A stretch of DNA of 64,000 bases, taken from Bolinopsis microptera (lineage: Eukaryota > Ctenophora > Tentaculata > Lobata > Bolinopsidae). Shown one piece after another: positions 1-12,499 of the stretch (positions within the stretch are counted from its first letter, which is position 1; each line of letters opens with the position of its first letter). Position numbers and translations under genes: made by a program. The notes below the pieces were generated by a model. That model saw only the letters and a list, made by a program, of their open reading frames with translations. It ran no database searches and was not told the DNA's origin. The DNA lies in NCBI RefSeq assembly GCF_026151205.1, contig NC_087073.1:12803578-12867577 (forward strand), read 5' to 3'.

Positions 1-393
1 AACAGTTTTTTGTGAATATTGCTATATTGCATGAAAAAACATTAGAAAATCATAAATTACTCGGGTAAATGAAAATCAGAATTTTTCCATCGGCTACACT
101 ACAATATGCTGCGTTACAAAGCTTCGAATATCCAGGTTTTAACAGGTAATTCAATGTGGCCTAGAACAGTGGCGTCCAATCAGAGGCATATGCCGTCCGT
201 AAATATAAGTATAACGGTATTGCGCAGGTAAGTACTAAACGATCGTTGACTAGAATTTCCATTAAAAGCATGCTCTAAGAGCCGTTATTTAACAATGACC
301 TTTCTAATTGTCATGTTGATGAGAGGTCATGCAGTATATTGCATTAGCGACTCTTTTATAATACTCATGTTTGAGTTCTTGAATCTGAGGGAA

Positions 394-435
<42 letters not shown>
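394..435. repeat. poly-G tract (about 42 G)
   Basis: An uninterrupted run of about 42 G on the plus strand. Runs this long can form quadruplexes and are prone to length error in assemblies. A C-run follows about 170 bp downstream, so the pair could fold back. Confidence 0.95.
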
Positions 436-436
<1 letters not shown>

Positions 437-602
437 TATAAGGGTAACGATTTATTTTGACTAATTTTGACTTTGACTAATTAACTAAATCACTATAGCA
501 ACAATTGTCTAGTTTTCATTTATCAATAGTCATCCACAAAAGTTACCCGATCAAATCAATTTCCAAGCCTAACTTGCGATTATTTTTCGTAGTTAAGTTG
601 CA

Positions 603-627
603 CCCCCCCCCCCCCCCCCCCCCCCCC
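603..627. repeat. poly-C tract (about 25 C)
   Basis: An uninterrupted C-run, complementary to the G-run that ends at 435. Confidence 0.95.
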
Positions 628-1481
628 GAATCCAACAAAATAGATATGACACAATTTAACTAATATAAACCCATAAAGCTGTATAGTATTGGTAAGGAGT
701 GAATAAAACAAACCTAAAAGGAATGTTACGATTAAAGTATGCGACATGCGTTCTATAGAAACAGTGTGGTAATGTTAAATATGCGTAGATAGGTGCTCAC
801 GAGTTTTAGGCAAGAAACCTGTCAATAGTTCAAGATAAGTAACTGTTAAAAGTAAAACTACAATAAGTTTAGGTCCTTACGACAAAGACTTAACATCGAC
901 GTTACCACGCGGTACCTTTAACATTTTAGTTTACCAAAATTGGGATTAAAAATAAACACAACGTCAACACTTGATCTGCCCAACAAAAATTCTGAGACTT
1001 AAAAGTTGAAAAAGCCTTGGCTGACACATCTAACCAGGATTACTTGATGAATGCCTGTCAAGTTATGGTCTGAGCATGTTATGGTCTGAGCATGTTGTAT
1101 ATGGGTATAAATGTCAAGTAGAGTACTTTCATGTTGTGCCACAGTAATACTAATACGGACAAAGATGATTTGGATAATTATCAATAAAGATGCTGTGAAG
1201 TTTGTGGATGGATTGAAGTTGGGTGTTTATACGAGCCAGATTGTATTACTATTTACCATACAGAAGCGTGCTCTTGAAAGAGGGAGCTGACTCGGAGGAG
1301 TAATCGAAAACTTTGGAGATCAAGAATTTGTAGAAAGCTTGAAGAGTTGAAGATACAAGAAAGTCGGACGCTGTGTTTGAATCTTTATTTAGCAGGAGTA
1401 GTCCTGATGTGAATAGCAATCTTCACTGATTGCTATTCTTCGAAAGTAACTAATCCTATTTCTCCGAAGCCAGGCGGTTAA

Positions 1482-1506
1482 GGGGGGGGGGGGGGGGGGG
1501 GGGGGG
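1482..1506. repeat. poly-G tract (about 25 G)
   Basis: An uninterrupted G-run. It is flanked by AGGCGGTTAAG on the left and CCGCCCCTTAAGG on the right, so the flanks are themselves imperfectly inverted around the tract. Confidence 0.95.
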
Positions 1507-2803
1507 TTCAGACTAAACCCGCCCCTTAAGGTGTTTTACTGGAGCCGAGTTATATTGTCTACTTCTGATAATTACAAGCCAGTTGATAAGACGCTTTATT
1601 CTAACGAATGTTATGGCTACGAAAAAGTTGAAATCACTTAACGATGATGGAGAATACTCTGAAGATGATTCTTGTTTGATTCAGAATCTTGCAAGGTTTT
1701 CTTATTACCTCTATCAACTGTTGAGCCATATCGTTACGCGCAAAGTATTTAGGTATTGAATCGTGAGATTGAATCTAAATCCTACAGATCTTTTAAACTC
1801 AACCCGAAAATAAGTTTCGGCGAAATTTGCACTAAAAGTAGAATTATAAGTATTAAGACTTCAAAACCAGGCCTGGGCTTTACTTAAAAGGCGGCACAAA
1901 ATCTGGTCGAAATCTAACCGATATCGAAAAGGATTTTCCGAAAATATTGATAGCACAACAATACAATACAATCATATAACAATTCAATAGTACAAGTGAC
2001 AACAAACTTGTAATCAGAAACTCAGCTATAATATCATGACGTGACCAGGAGGCAGTATTAAATATACTTCCAGCATGACAGTAACTGTCATTTTAAGGGT
2101 GTGTTCGAAATCAGAACTCTAAACCTAAAATACATATAATCATTTAGTCTTGGTTTGCAGTTTCCCAACACCAATTTCTGCAAATCGTTCAATTACGAGG
2201 AAGGAAGGATCCTAAACGAATATTCTAGAATAGTCCTAGCCAGCATATATTTCCAATTTCGAAATGATGTCTGGTATAATAATAGCAACTAATAACAACA
2301 AAATACCCATGTACATGGAGCAAACTGTAGAACATGATTTTGTCGTTCTATATTTAATCTTATTGGCGGAGACCCCATTGTGAATGTGACCTAATTAACG
2401 CTAAATGGGGCTAATTTGGTACACACTATACATATACAGTAATTAATAAGGCAATACTAATAATCAGATAAGTGACATGATAGTCTTAACAATTCAATTA
2501 CAGTCAAACCTATCTATACCGGGCCTCTTCTTTGCCCCCAAAATGTTGGTTTTTGCAAGAAATGTGAGCTCATGTCGCATTTGGTTAGCGATTTGAGGAC
2601 ACATGGAGCTGTATTGCGTCACAATACGTGCATATAAAGCATTAATGGGGTAAATGAGACGGCCACGGGTAACAACTAACACGACTCTTGTCCTATTCAG
2701 GTTTCGACATTGAAACCTGATCTCAATACGACACATTTCCAATTAGAAACATAATATGAATTGTTACTAAGTTATTCTTAATTGCTGCTTCGCCATGTCG
2801 ATA

Positions 2804-2834
2804 GGTAGGAGGGGTTTCTGAAACCCCTCCTACC
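2804..2834. repeat. Perfect 31-bp palindrome
   Basis: Two 15-bp arms (GGTAGGAGGGGTTTC and its complement) around a single T. No associated gene is seen. It may be the remnant of a foldback element. Confidence 0.85.
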
Positions 2835-4329
2835 CGTACCAGGTACTTTTTGTATGAGATAATCTTCCTTGATAATGCTGGGGATTGGGATAATGTGAAA
2901 CTTTAAAGCGGGATTTTTCTTTACCGTGCACTTTTCGTTCCCCCGAGAACTAAAACTATGTCTTGTTAATTAAAACTGTATCCGCTTTGTTCTGACAATA
3001 ATTGAGGCTGGTTGAGTTACAAGACTACGAGATAACAAGACAACGATACAATTATACTACGAGACTAGTACTACGAGACTACGAGACTGGGATAGGTTAT
3101 ATTAGAGTTGTTAGTTTTAATAACCAAAGAACACTGGATAGAGCCCAGCTTGTGGTAACTTTAACTATAATATTAAGAGATAGTTAGATGCCACTAAAGT
3201 AAGCTGAAGGCAGCCTGAGGTAACTGGAACCAAGCCAAGCTTTTTGCAATTATACCAAGCACAAACGTCTTAGTATAGGGCTCGTGATACTCGTAACATG
3301 TTTTCTAAATGCGGTAATTAAACTGTTGCGGTAAATTAATTGTCGAACGTTTCCTGAGCTGGAAAAAAATCCATTACGTATTATTGTAAAAAACGAAGGT
3401 TAAAATGGAGCTTTAATGAAGGCGTTCAGAATTGGCCGTAAAGTGATAGGGTAATATTATGTGAACGACCCCAAATATGTACGTGGTCCCATGGCTGCCG
3501 GCTGGGATAAGTGACACAACATGCGCACAAAATTGATTTGAGTTACTACAAATGGCCTATTCAATTCTTTTCATGAAATGCCGGCAAAAACTGCAAAACG
3601 CAAAGTGCTGCTACTAGAGTATGAAGTGTCTAAAGCATAAAATAAGTATATGCATAACTTAAAGTATATAACTATAAAATAATTATATACATAACTTTCA
3701 AGACTTGTCATTGGACCAACTAAAATCGTTAAGTTCAACCTAGATAGAACATTCTCCCTAGCCTCTCCCCTAAATATTATATTCCATACCTACAGTGCAG
3801 TATATATTATACCATGAAAATATGAAACATGGTATTTACTATTTATACTCCGCACAGAACGACAATTAATATCAAAAATACAAATTTGCTGCGTCTTGAG
3901 AGAATAATATATTAATAAAAGTTTTTCAAATTTATTATTTTGTTTTAAATTTCGACATTTTAAATGCGGTCTTCATACTTTATTGTAAAAAGTGGAAATT
4001 AATGATAATGTGATATCTAATCGGTGAAAGGACGAAAAAAGGGAAAACCGCTGTCGTCCGGATATTCTGCTAGTCTAAACTAACGTTTTAGAAGTTATTA
4101 TAAAATATTATAGATTATAAATAACGAGATAATTATAACTTTATAACTGTTCAAATAACTGTTCATAACTTTATAACAAATCACCAGAAAATTCAAAATA
4201 CAGACTAATATATTAGTTTGCTTTAATATAAGGATAAAAGGAATGACCATTAAAACAAAATGAAAAGTCTTAGAATACGTTTAGATCTAATAAATTGTAC
4301 ATAAAACAGAATTTGATCGAACAGGCGAA

Positions 4330-4778
4330 TTAAGTTTGAGGGGGCAGGGGGGGTCTTTATGAAATTTCTCTCGAAATTGATTTTATAGTTGTTTCTAATA
4401 GAGGGGAGTGATATCTATCTGCTACTTTTGGTCCCATGGAAAAATATTGTTCCTAGACGAAATTATTGCCGGTCAAAGGTCAGCGCTCATGTGTAATTGT
4501 ATTGCGCGAGCGATTTTCAATCGCGCGCCCTGAAAATCGAGTCTAAAAATCTATATTCTCCTACATTTTTTGACGATTTTTCCAGGTCCAAGATTTTCAA
4601 AATGGAATAAAAAATGTTTAAAGGCCTATCTCGAAATTCTGAAAAGAGTGAAATCTTCTAAATGGTCCTTAGAACATATCCTGAAAGTAGCAGATAGATA
4701 TCACTCCCCTCTATTAGAAACAACTATAAAATCAATTTCGAGAGAAATTTCATAAAGACCCCCCCCCTGCCCCCTTAA
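4330..4778. mobile_element. TTAA-flanked foldback element, family A
   Basis: The element starts TTAA-GTTTGAGGGGGCAGG and ends CTGCCCCC-TTAA. Inverted arms of about 90 bp share a segment around ATATCTATC, AGAGGGGAGTG and TCGAAATTGATTTTATAG. No transposase frame is present; the 61-codon frame at 4570-4755 is an accidental read through the right arm. TTAA flanks with complementary ends are what non-autonomous piggyBac- or Kolobok-type elements leave. A diverged relative lies at 13928-14307. Confidence 0.7.
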
Positions 4779-5077
4779 CTACAAGTAAAATAGTTTAAAT
4801 TTAATCAGGATTCAGGAATACTGTCCAACTTTAACACTTTTAATTCTACGGAACCTGCAACCCCAGAAAGGTCATTGCAACGGCGCCAAGTTCATCGTTA
4901 CTTCTTTATTATCTTGCACCCCTATTAAGGTATTATTATTGACCAACTGACGGGAGGTTTTCATAGAGACTTTGCGATCACATCTGAATCTGATAAGGCA
5001 CAGGGAACAACCTTGAAGACGGTTGGTATTTATTGAGACGGGACGTTATTCTCCCGTGGGCATTATGAACCTTTACC

Positions 5078-5430
5078 GATAGTTGAAATTCGACATCTAG
5101 CGTCATCAAGCGTCATCTAGCGTCAGATGACGCTAGATAGGGCTAATTAGCGACAATGCCGCCAATTGCATGGCACCTTTCCAATGTCGCCGTCTAGCGC
5201 TTGATGACGCTAGATGACGTAAGATGGCGATATCTAGCGTCATATAACGCTAGTTACGCGACACTGTCGCCAGGCGACAGCTAGCGCTATTTGCATAGAA
5301 TTTTGGAAAGATGCCATGCAATTGGCGGCATTGTCTAGAGGTCTAGATGATCTAGCGACATCTAGCGTCATCTAGCGTCAGATGACGCTAGATGACCCTA
5401 GATGACCCTAGATGTCGAATATCAACTATC
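5078..5430. mobile_element. 353-bp TIR element built of nested palindromes
   Basis: The outer ends GATAGTTGAAATTCGACA and TGTCGAATATCAACTATC are inverted repeats with one mismatch, and the complementarity runs well inward. The interior is packed with variants of CTAGCGTCAT and its complement ATGACGCTAG, plus an inverted pair around CCGCCAATTGCATGGCA. There is no coding capacity, so it is a non-autonomous (MITE-like) element. The superfamily is not identifiable from the ends. Confidence 0.75.
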
Positions 5431-7689
5431 ATATATAACATATATATATATCATAACTGTAATATATATTATCTACTACCACACAAGATTAATGATGTAA
5501 AAGCCAGGTGTAGGTATCTGGTAGATCCGTATAATCCTTAAATTGTTAATTTAATCGAACAAGGTAAGCTGATATTTTACCAGGACGAGGGCATTTAAAA
5601 GATCCTCCAGCAAAATAGTGAGAGCAATACTTATATAACCTTACTCTTTATACTATAGAGTTATTATATAATAATGTTAATATGATAAACATCTTTTATA
5701 ACACACATAACCCCGGCATGCGCAGGGATTATATTTCAATTTTTCCCGCGACGCGCGGGAAAAGTTTATAATAATTTCGAGTGCGAAGCACGAGGGATTA
5801 TTATGAAAATAACCCCGACGTGCTTTAGCACGAGGGGTTATTTTAATATAACTTAAGCGTGCCAGTGTTATGTGTTATAAACCCCTCCGGGTTAGTGCTA
5901 GGACCAACAAATTTGACATTTTACTCTTAAATATAGCTATATGAGATCATTATGGAAAATATGAAATGGAATTGGGGACTACCAAATAAATACAACTAAG
6001 GTACTATGACTTTTGAAATTGGCGTTATATCTAAACATTATTCCTCAGTCAGAACGTTGAATGAATATGAATATCGATAAGGGGCGTCGAGTTAAGCCTG
6101 GCAAGCGATAAAAGCTAATAATGATATCGTGTCATGAAGTTTATCAAAGTAGACGACTATAATACATGGCTTATATCAAACACGACAAAATTAACCGAAC
6201 CGGACAAAATCAAATGTAACCGTCGAGACAAGTTTTGGAACTGGTCCAATTAATGTAAGAGTTTAAGTAATGTAAGCAGTGTGCTGGAGTTTTGCCAGCG
6301 CCTGCAATTAGACCGATACGTAGATCGAGTGTATTTATAGTTCTTACGTTAAGCCATAGGTCACGTGACATTTTTTACCAATGCGCGTCGTAGTAGTTAG
6401 TCACGTGATACACGTCATCAAAACACGTGACAGTACGCGGTTGAAATTCTCATGGAATGTCAAAACAAAACAAATCTTGTTGAGCCAAATTAGCGGGGCG
6501 GGATTATAAAAGCTGTGCCGGGGTTATTTATTCAGCGGGAAAAAACTAACAGCGGGAGCCGGGATTATCAGAATCTATTTAGCGGGAGCCGGGATTATCA
6601 GAATCTTATTCTATCCCGGAGGGGTTTATAAAGCTCACATGGCTTAGTGTTAAGTAATGGGGGTGAGTGTACAGTTGAATAATTATATTGCTCTGGGGAC
6701 CTTATAGTAGTGTAGGTTAGCTCTGTTAATGTCATGTGCGGTTATTCAACCTGGCTCCATGATGAACACGGATTCCCCTGTTTAAATAACAGAAATCAGC
6801 CTGTTTAAATTATATGTAATTGCAGCGTTTACAAATTTATATAATGAGATCCTGGGTTATCAAAGTTTCCTTAGGTTATTAAAGGTTATTAAATCAGGAT
6901 CGCCGTATAAACTATTAGGCTCGCTAAATGTTTCGCGGTAAACAGCTCTCCTTGCTCATATAACCTTTAATTAAAGCGGCTCTCTGAGATAAAATTGTGC
7001 CGCTAAGACGGTTAAAAGATATGTGCTAGAACAATCCCGAATTAAATGTACAAGCTGATAACGCAATTAGTTTTATAGTAAGGAGACTTACCGAAAAGAT
7101 ACAGCTTGGGCTATAGATTTGGTTGAAAAGTTGTAAACCTTTAAAAAATTACCTCATGTCAAAATAGACATGGGGACCATATTATTATGAAAGGGTACGA
7201 TGCTTTAAAAACGGTACAATTGTTTACGCGTGACCTGATATAAATACACGTGGGACTTGTGGAATGTGGGTCGTATCTTAAATTAATAAACCGGAACCGA
7301 CCCCTCACAAACTGGGTCTGATAAGCAAATATTAAACGAGCTTAATATACCCTGTCGCGGATATCTGGAGTTTTGGTAGTACTCAAGTGCGCAAGTCGAA
7401 CCTCGAGTCTTCTCCGAACGATCACGATCCTTTCATGTTTCTAATGATCCACAAATTATCCTGATTCATGTATCAGAGTGCTGCTAACACTCAGGAAAAG
7501 ATCTTATTTCTCTGGGAAAAAGGACTCCTCACCAACACAATATCTCAAGGTAAGATTTTTAAATTTAATTGTCTTTTTGAGGCCAGTCCCCCACCAACCA
7601 CTAACATTCCGGTGGAAGCTGTACAAGCTATACTGTCTAGGAAGGTCCAAATAGGGTCCGGTTGTAAGGAAGCCCCCTCCCCTGCAATC
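5431..7689. other. Non-coding stretch with GGGATTATA-type inverted repeats
   Basis: No coding exon is recognised. From about 5700 to 6655 the sequence is relatively GC-rich and carries repeated words such as ATAACCCCG, GCGGGAGCCGGGATTATCAG (twice near 6550-6605) and ATAAACCCCTCCGGG near 5878. The complement of the last lies near 6615. This looks like an old inverted-repeat element of roughly 0.95 kb. The CACGTG words near 6364, 6404 and 6424 are clustered, but no gene is attached. Confidence 0.45.
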
Positions 7690-8370
7690 TGCATCATCGC
7701 AATGGTCGTTCAACGGAATAATATTGATATTGGTGTCGGGAGCGAAAAATACGATTGGATAGGACGGCGACATATTTTAAAATGGTCACATATGAAACTA
7801 AGTTATTTGTTACTGTAAAATGTCATAGTGGCAGACTTAGCGGAATCTAAGAATAAAGCGAACGTAAATAGATAGTATAAACCCTAATAAAACAGATAGG
7901 GACACCAAAAATGGATAGCGCAGCGGAGAATTGGTCAAGTCTGTAATCTCCCAGTCAATATATTGGTTTATAGATCCGACATTTCATATCTAACGACAGA
8001 CTATTTAGCTGCACGACGCGACGCTATTTACCGTAAAATGGATTTGCAATGTTAGTTACTAATTAAAGTCGCTTCAGAAACACCAAATTGGCTGTCAGTG
8101 TCAATTTAGTGCGTCTTCTAGGAAATGATGTTTAGGCCTCTTTACTGGAAAATACAACCCGATTATATTGAAACAGGTAGAGGAACTCATGTAAAGATGA
8201 CCAAGATAATGTCTCAGACATGAGTAATAGTAACAACGCGCAGTAGGTTCTGTAGGTTCAGTAGGTTCTGTAGAATTCCAGTAGGTTCTGTAGAATTCCA
8301 GTTCTTACGAATCCTTTTGTCGAATCCCCATTCCCCAGTTATGCGAGTAATCTAAATCTACAGATCTCAT
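7690..8370. repeat. Local direct duplication, copy 1
   Basis: The segment from about 7690 to 8370 recurs at about 8605-9450 in the same orientation. A core of more than 300 bp (from the GGTCAAGTCTGTAATCTCCC region onward) is nearly identical in the two copies. Copy 1 lacks the roughly 215-bp insertion present in copy 2. The 116-codon plus frame and its antisense frame at 7468-7818 straddle the edge of the duplication and are not conserved in copy 2, so I do not call a gene. Confidence 0.8.
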
Positions 8371-8604
8371 GGAAGACTAATTTCGGACCAGATTTCAAAA
8401 TTTGAAAGTCAACTGAGTAAAACTGAAATTTAAACTATATTGCCACTTTTAATGTTCAACGTGTCCATAAACGATGTGAGCAGGCTAACGGTGTTCGGTC
8501 ATCAAGCAATTCAAGGGATCTTTCACATATTACTTAAGCTACCTCCGTTATGCGTAAGCCACTTACAGAAAGATTTATTTAACCTTCTAAAACTAGGAGA
8601 TTAG

Positions 8605-9450
8605 CATGTATCGTCGCAATGGTCGAGACGGTGTCGGGAGCGAAAACTTTATTGGATTGTACGGCGAGCTACTTAAAAATGGTGTCATGTGAGACTATAA
8701 GTTATTTGTTACTGTACAATGCTAGGTGGCAGACTAGACAAATGAAATTTAAAAATAAAGCGAAGATAACTAGATACTATTAACCCCGTAAAGAGAAGGT
8801 GCGGTTTATATCTCCACAGAAAGCATACTCCCCGAATTGGGCGCATTGCAGTACAACTTCTTTCAAACTTCATGAATCAAGATAAAATTTTCGCAATGTA
8901 TTCAGAATCAATATATGAATTTATACAAATCACTTGTAATACTTTTCAAAAAGAATTTAAACAAACTAAAAAAAGCTACCGTCTACTGCTTTCTGTGGAG
9001 ATATAGTGCGCGCCTAAACAGAAAGGGACACCAAAATGGATAGCGGAGAATTGGTCAAGTCTGTAATCTCCCAATCAATATATTGGTTTATAGATCCGAC
9101 ATTTCATATCTAACGACAGACTATTTAGCTGCACGACGCGACGCTATTTACCGTAAAATGGATTTGCAATGTTAGTTACTAATTAAAGTCGCTTCAGAAA
9201 CACCAAATTGGCTGTCAGTGTCAATTTAGTGCGTCTTCTAGGAAATGATGTTTAGGCCTCTTTACTGGAAAATACAACCCGATTATATTGAAACAGGTAG
9301 AGGAACTCATGTAAAACTTACCAAGATAATGTCTCAGAAATGAGTAATAGTAACAACGCGCAGTACGTTCTGTAGAAATCCAGTTCTTTCGAATCCTTTT
9401 GTCGAATCCCCAGTTATACGACTTTGAGTTAAATCTAGATCTACAGTTTA
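8605..9450. repeat. Local direct duplication, copy 2 (with insertion)
   Basis: Same unit as 7690-8370, interrupted at about 8797-9014 by a small TIR element. The presence/absence difference shows that the insertion post-dates the duplication, or that it was lost from copy 1. Confidence 0.8.
8797..9014. mobile_element. MITE of about 215 bp with 19-bp perfect TIRs
   Basis: TATATCTCCACAGAAAGCA at 8807-8825 is exactly complementary to 8987-9005. The segment is absent from the sister duplicate (7690-8370), which defines it as an insertion. Flanking TAAA words on both sides may be a short target duplication. The interior is AT-rich and non-coding. Confidence 0.75.
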
Positions 9451-11455
9451 AGGGAGGCTAACTGGATCCGGTCATCAAGAAATTCAAAAATTTAAACTTT
9501 TAAAAACCAAGAGATCTTTTAGATATTACGTGAGACACCCTGAGTTACTTTACAGATAGTTATTGGGTAGAAACTACAGTGAGATTTCCTTAACCCCCTA
9601 AAACTAACGACGTACGTTTGGCTATTTCCAGGAAATTCGTACTCATAATCTCGTTACCATGGTTACACGAGCGAGCCTTTTGATTGGACGGTTCCAAGAG
9701 CTGCTAGATTGACTCGTGCTCGTAACGTTAAGAGGATGTTCACTATGCACTATGCAGTCGTGATGCTGTATATTATATAACCCTATATAATCGTTACATA
9801 CGATCGTGATTTTCTTAAGAAAAAAGGGATAGCATGTATATAGTGTATATCCCAAACTCAAAAACACACTACTTATTTGAATCCAAAGTGTGTTCGTAGG
9901 TTCGCAAAATTTCTTCTTATCAAAACACTCTCTACTTAAATTTTGAGTTGTTGCTTTTGGATAGTGGAAAAAGTTATCAAAAACTTTCAACGGGTCCTTT
10001 TCATCATTTCTTCATCCCTGGTACAGTGAAACACTGATTAACTGCGATTGTGGCAGCCATTCCCCAAAACTCAGCGGTAAATCGGTGCCTTTTTCTGTAT
10101 CTTATATATTTATCCTTCTGTTTGTAGACGGGAACCAGTTGCCTTAGTGGCAAGATTTTTTGACATATAGCGGTATGTGATGTCTATCATCCTTAATTAT
10201 ATTAATATGATAATGAAACTGTATCCTTGTAACGGGAACCCGTTGCTTCAGTGGCAAGCATTTTTGATATATTATTATGCTCAATAATATTAATATCATA
10301 ACGAAACTCGCTTCCTCGAGCAGATTACTGTCAACAATCGATTAGTCGATATTCGATTTTGCCTAACATAAGTCTCGAATGTCTCGAACGGAACGTTATG
10401 ACAGCTAATTGCAATTGGTCGAGACTTGCCTAAGTGTCCTACCTTGCATCAAATTAGCAGGTGAACGACGAAGTAGTTACTTGAACGGGAGCAAACTGGA
10501 GATCGCAGACAGGGAAGGCAACTCGGCAATCTGTCGACGGACACTTAAGAAACGGTCGACGCGTGGTTGAAACACATTTAATTGTGACTTAACATACGGT
10601 TAACGCACAATAATCACTTAATTAACACAGGGTTCAAGTGAAGACAAACTTGTGATTGGGCAGTTTCATTGACTTATAATATATATGTATATTGCACAAT
10701 CGTGACATAGAGTTTCCTAATTAGATGTAGTTAAGCAACAAGTACTCGATAAATAGCGCTTACATTGACCGCTTCAATGCGGGACCCTGCCCCTTGTCCA
10801 TTCATTGGTTACAAAAATTGCAGGGTTGCCAAAGAAAGGTAGATGAGCACCGACAAAGAATAAAAGCAAGCAACAATATTTTAAGAAATAGCCGCAATCA
10901 GGCAACAAACCCGTAACAAATCTAATTGTCACCGCTATAAACACCCTATCTTAAACCTACGAAGTATCTTGATATTAACTCTTACTTCTTCCAAATTTCA
11001 AATTCTTTGAATTATAAATTATGACGTAACGCAAAGACGTAACAGAAAAATAAAGGGGACAACATACAACTCAATCGTGAACATACATCCTAAAATTCTC
11101 CCATATATTCCACTAACTCTCCTCCTCGTCATCAGCATATTTAAGCGAGCATACCAGTGCAGTGAAGACAAGAAACAAACTTGCAACAGAACATCAAACA
11201 TAAGACGGAATTAGAAAGGCCGATTAGGACATACAATTATTGTCATATCGATTAAATGTCCACTGTAAGCTATAGTGATGGTAGCTAGTGCTACGTACGC
11301 CACAGATGGTGTAGCAAGTGCAGTGTGTACTAAGAATAATTAGTCTGGACCGTTTCTAGACCTCATTCATTTGTAGCAAAATATTTGTAATGTACAGAAA
11401 ATTGTGTTCACTTCTGATATAACCACACTCGGTCGGATTATAATACTACTATGTA
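9451..11455. other. Non-coding stretch
   Basis: No coding exon is recognised. An imperfect direct repeat of about 80 bp containing GGGAACC-GTTGC-T-AGTGGCAAG occurs near 10131 and 10212. The rest is unremarkable AT-rich sequence. Confidence 0.5.
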
Positions 11456-11515
11456 TACATTCGAACCCTGGACCTTCTGCGGATGCTCTAACCACTAGGC
11501 CACCTAGCCCCTATG
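11456..11515 (-). repeat. tRNA-derived SINE head / pseudo-tRNA
   Basis: Read on the minus strand, the segment begins GGGGCTAGGTGGCC and carries a perfect pol III A box (TGGCCTAGTGG, 11492-11502). A B box-like GGTTCGAATG follows near 11459-11468. The spacing is too short for a full anticodon arm and the 3' acceptor strand is missing, so this is not a working tRNA. A SINE head or tRNA pseudogene fits best. The body of the SINE, if any, would extend toward lower coordinates. Confidence 0.6.
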
Positions 11516-11710
11516 AAAATACAACCATTTCATTCGATCTGCGATAAGTAGATAACTGCAGGCATCGGATGTATATCATTATTATCGATTATCGAACTTT
11601 AAAACAAACCCAAAGTAGTTTAAGAAAACATCCTAAAGGTCTGATAAGTCTACGCAGAAGAACATTACTAAGTATCTAAACTATCAGGGCACCAATACTG
11701 AAAACACTAT

Positions 11711-12028
11711 TTATTGAAAATTATACAATTGGCGCCAAAGTTTTCTGTTCAGGGCAGTCAGTCGTAGCTCTGTTAAATCGGTCAAACTATTCATCACAAT
11801 ATTTCTTTTATTCAAATCGTTCAATATACATTTTAAAATATTCATTTGATGTCTCCCCAATCTGCCTCTCATATTACTCATGCTCTCAACGGCAAAACTC
11901 AAAGCAAGTTGGGGTGGTGAGTTACAATCGCTCCTGAGTATGTGTACTAACATTTTCCATCGGGACTTAGCGACTCTCTCTGTTAACGGAGACACACCAC
12001 AACGAGCATACAAGTCCTGGTTAGTCAA
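11711..12028 (-). pseudogene. LINE reverse-transcriptase C-terminal relic
   Basis: The 105-codon frame reads TNQDLYARCG...KSRWKMLVHILRSD. This is the segment usually found after the reverse-transcriptase domain in non-LTR retrotransposon ORF2 proteins ('T-xx-LY...RRWKxLGHILR'). No reverse-transcriptase core lies upstream on this strand, so the copy is 5'-truncated, as is usual for LINE insertions. The plus-strand frame at 11880-12098 is only its shadow. Assignment rests on motif memory, not on an alignment. Confidence 0.55.
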
Positions 12029-12453
12029 TAGTCACTGGTTATCATTGGAAACCAGAACTTCAATTTCATTATCCGCGGTTAAAAGTCGTGTTAATTAGAG
12101 ATCTGGTACAAATAAAATTGTTTGGATCATATGATTTCAAAAATACAGAAGAAATTAGGAACGGCATGAATTAGGAATGTTCATTTTCAATTAAAATTGA
12201 GAGCGTCAAGATTCTAAAATGGGTGTAAATTCAAACTCCGGATTCAAATCTCACTAGGCAAACATGATGGGTCTTAAAAGGCAGAACTGTGCAATAATTG
12301 TTCTAAAAAGGTAAGCTATATAGCGAAATTTCTCCATGAACACTGAACACAAGGATAAGTTGACCCTGATGGAATTGACCGGATCGTCAACCTCAACCAT
12401 GTACCATGTAATGCATGCATTTATTAAATTTAGCTAGCTAAGCCGCCGCGCGC

Positions 12454-12476
12454 GGTACGTACGTACGTACGTACGT
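12454..12476. repeat. Short GTAC/CGTA microsatellite
   Basis: Tandem ACGT/GTAC tetramers in a locally CG-rich patch (GCCGCCGCGCGCGG precedes it). Self-complementary throughout. Confidence 0.85.
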
Positions 12477-12499
12477 GCCCCGGACGTGACGTGCGCGGA

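Larger units (their letters stand above)
1..4329. other. AT-rich non-coding stretch
   Basis: I see no convincing coding exon on either strand. The longest open frames are short, often lack ATG and show no recognisable protein motif. The stretch holds three homopolymer tracts, a perfect 31-bp palindrome and, near 3020-3090, a loose run of ACTACGAG-type words. It is probably intergenic or intronic sequence. Confidence 0.6.

Noticed and set aside
7468-7818. 116-codon plus frame (and its antisense) as a gene
   Set aside because: It spans the edge of a duplicated repeat, is not kept open in the second copy, and has no recognisable motif.
11456-11515. Functional tRNA gene
   Set aside because: A and B boxes are present, but the anticodon arm and 3' acceptor strand are missing.
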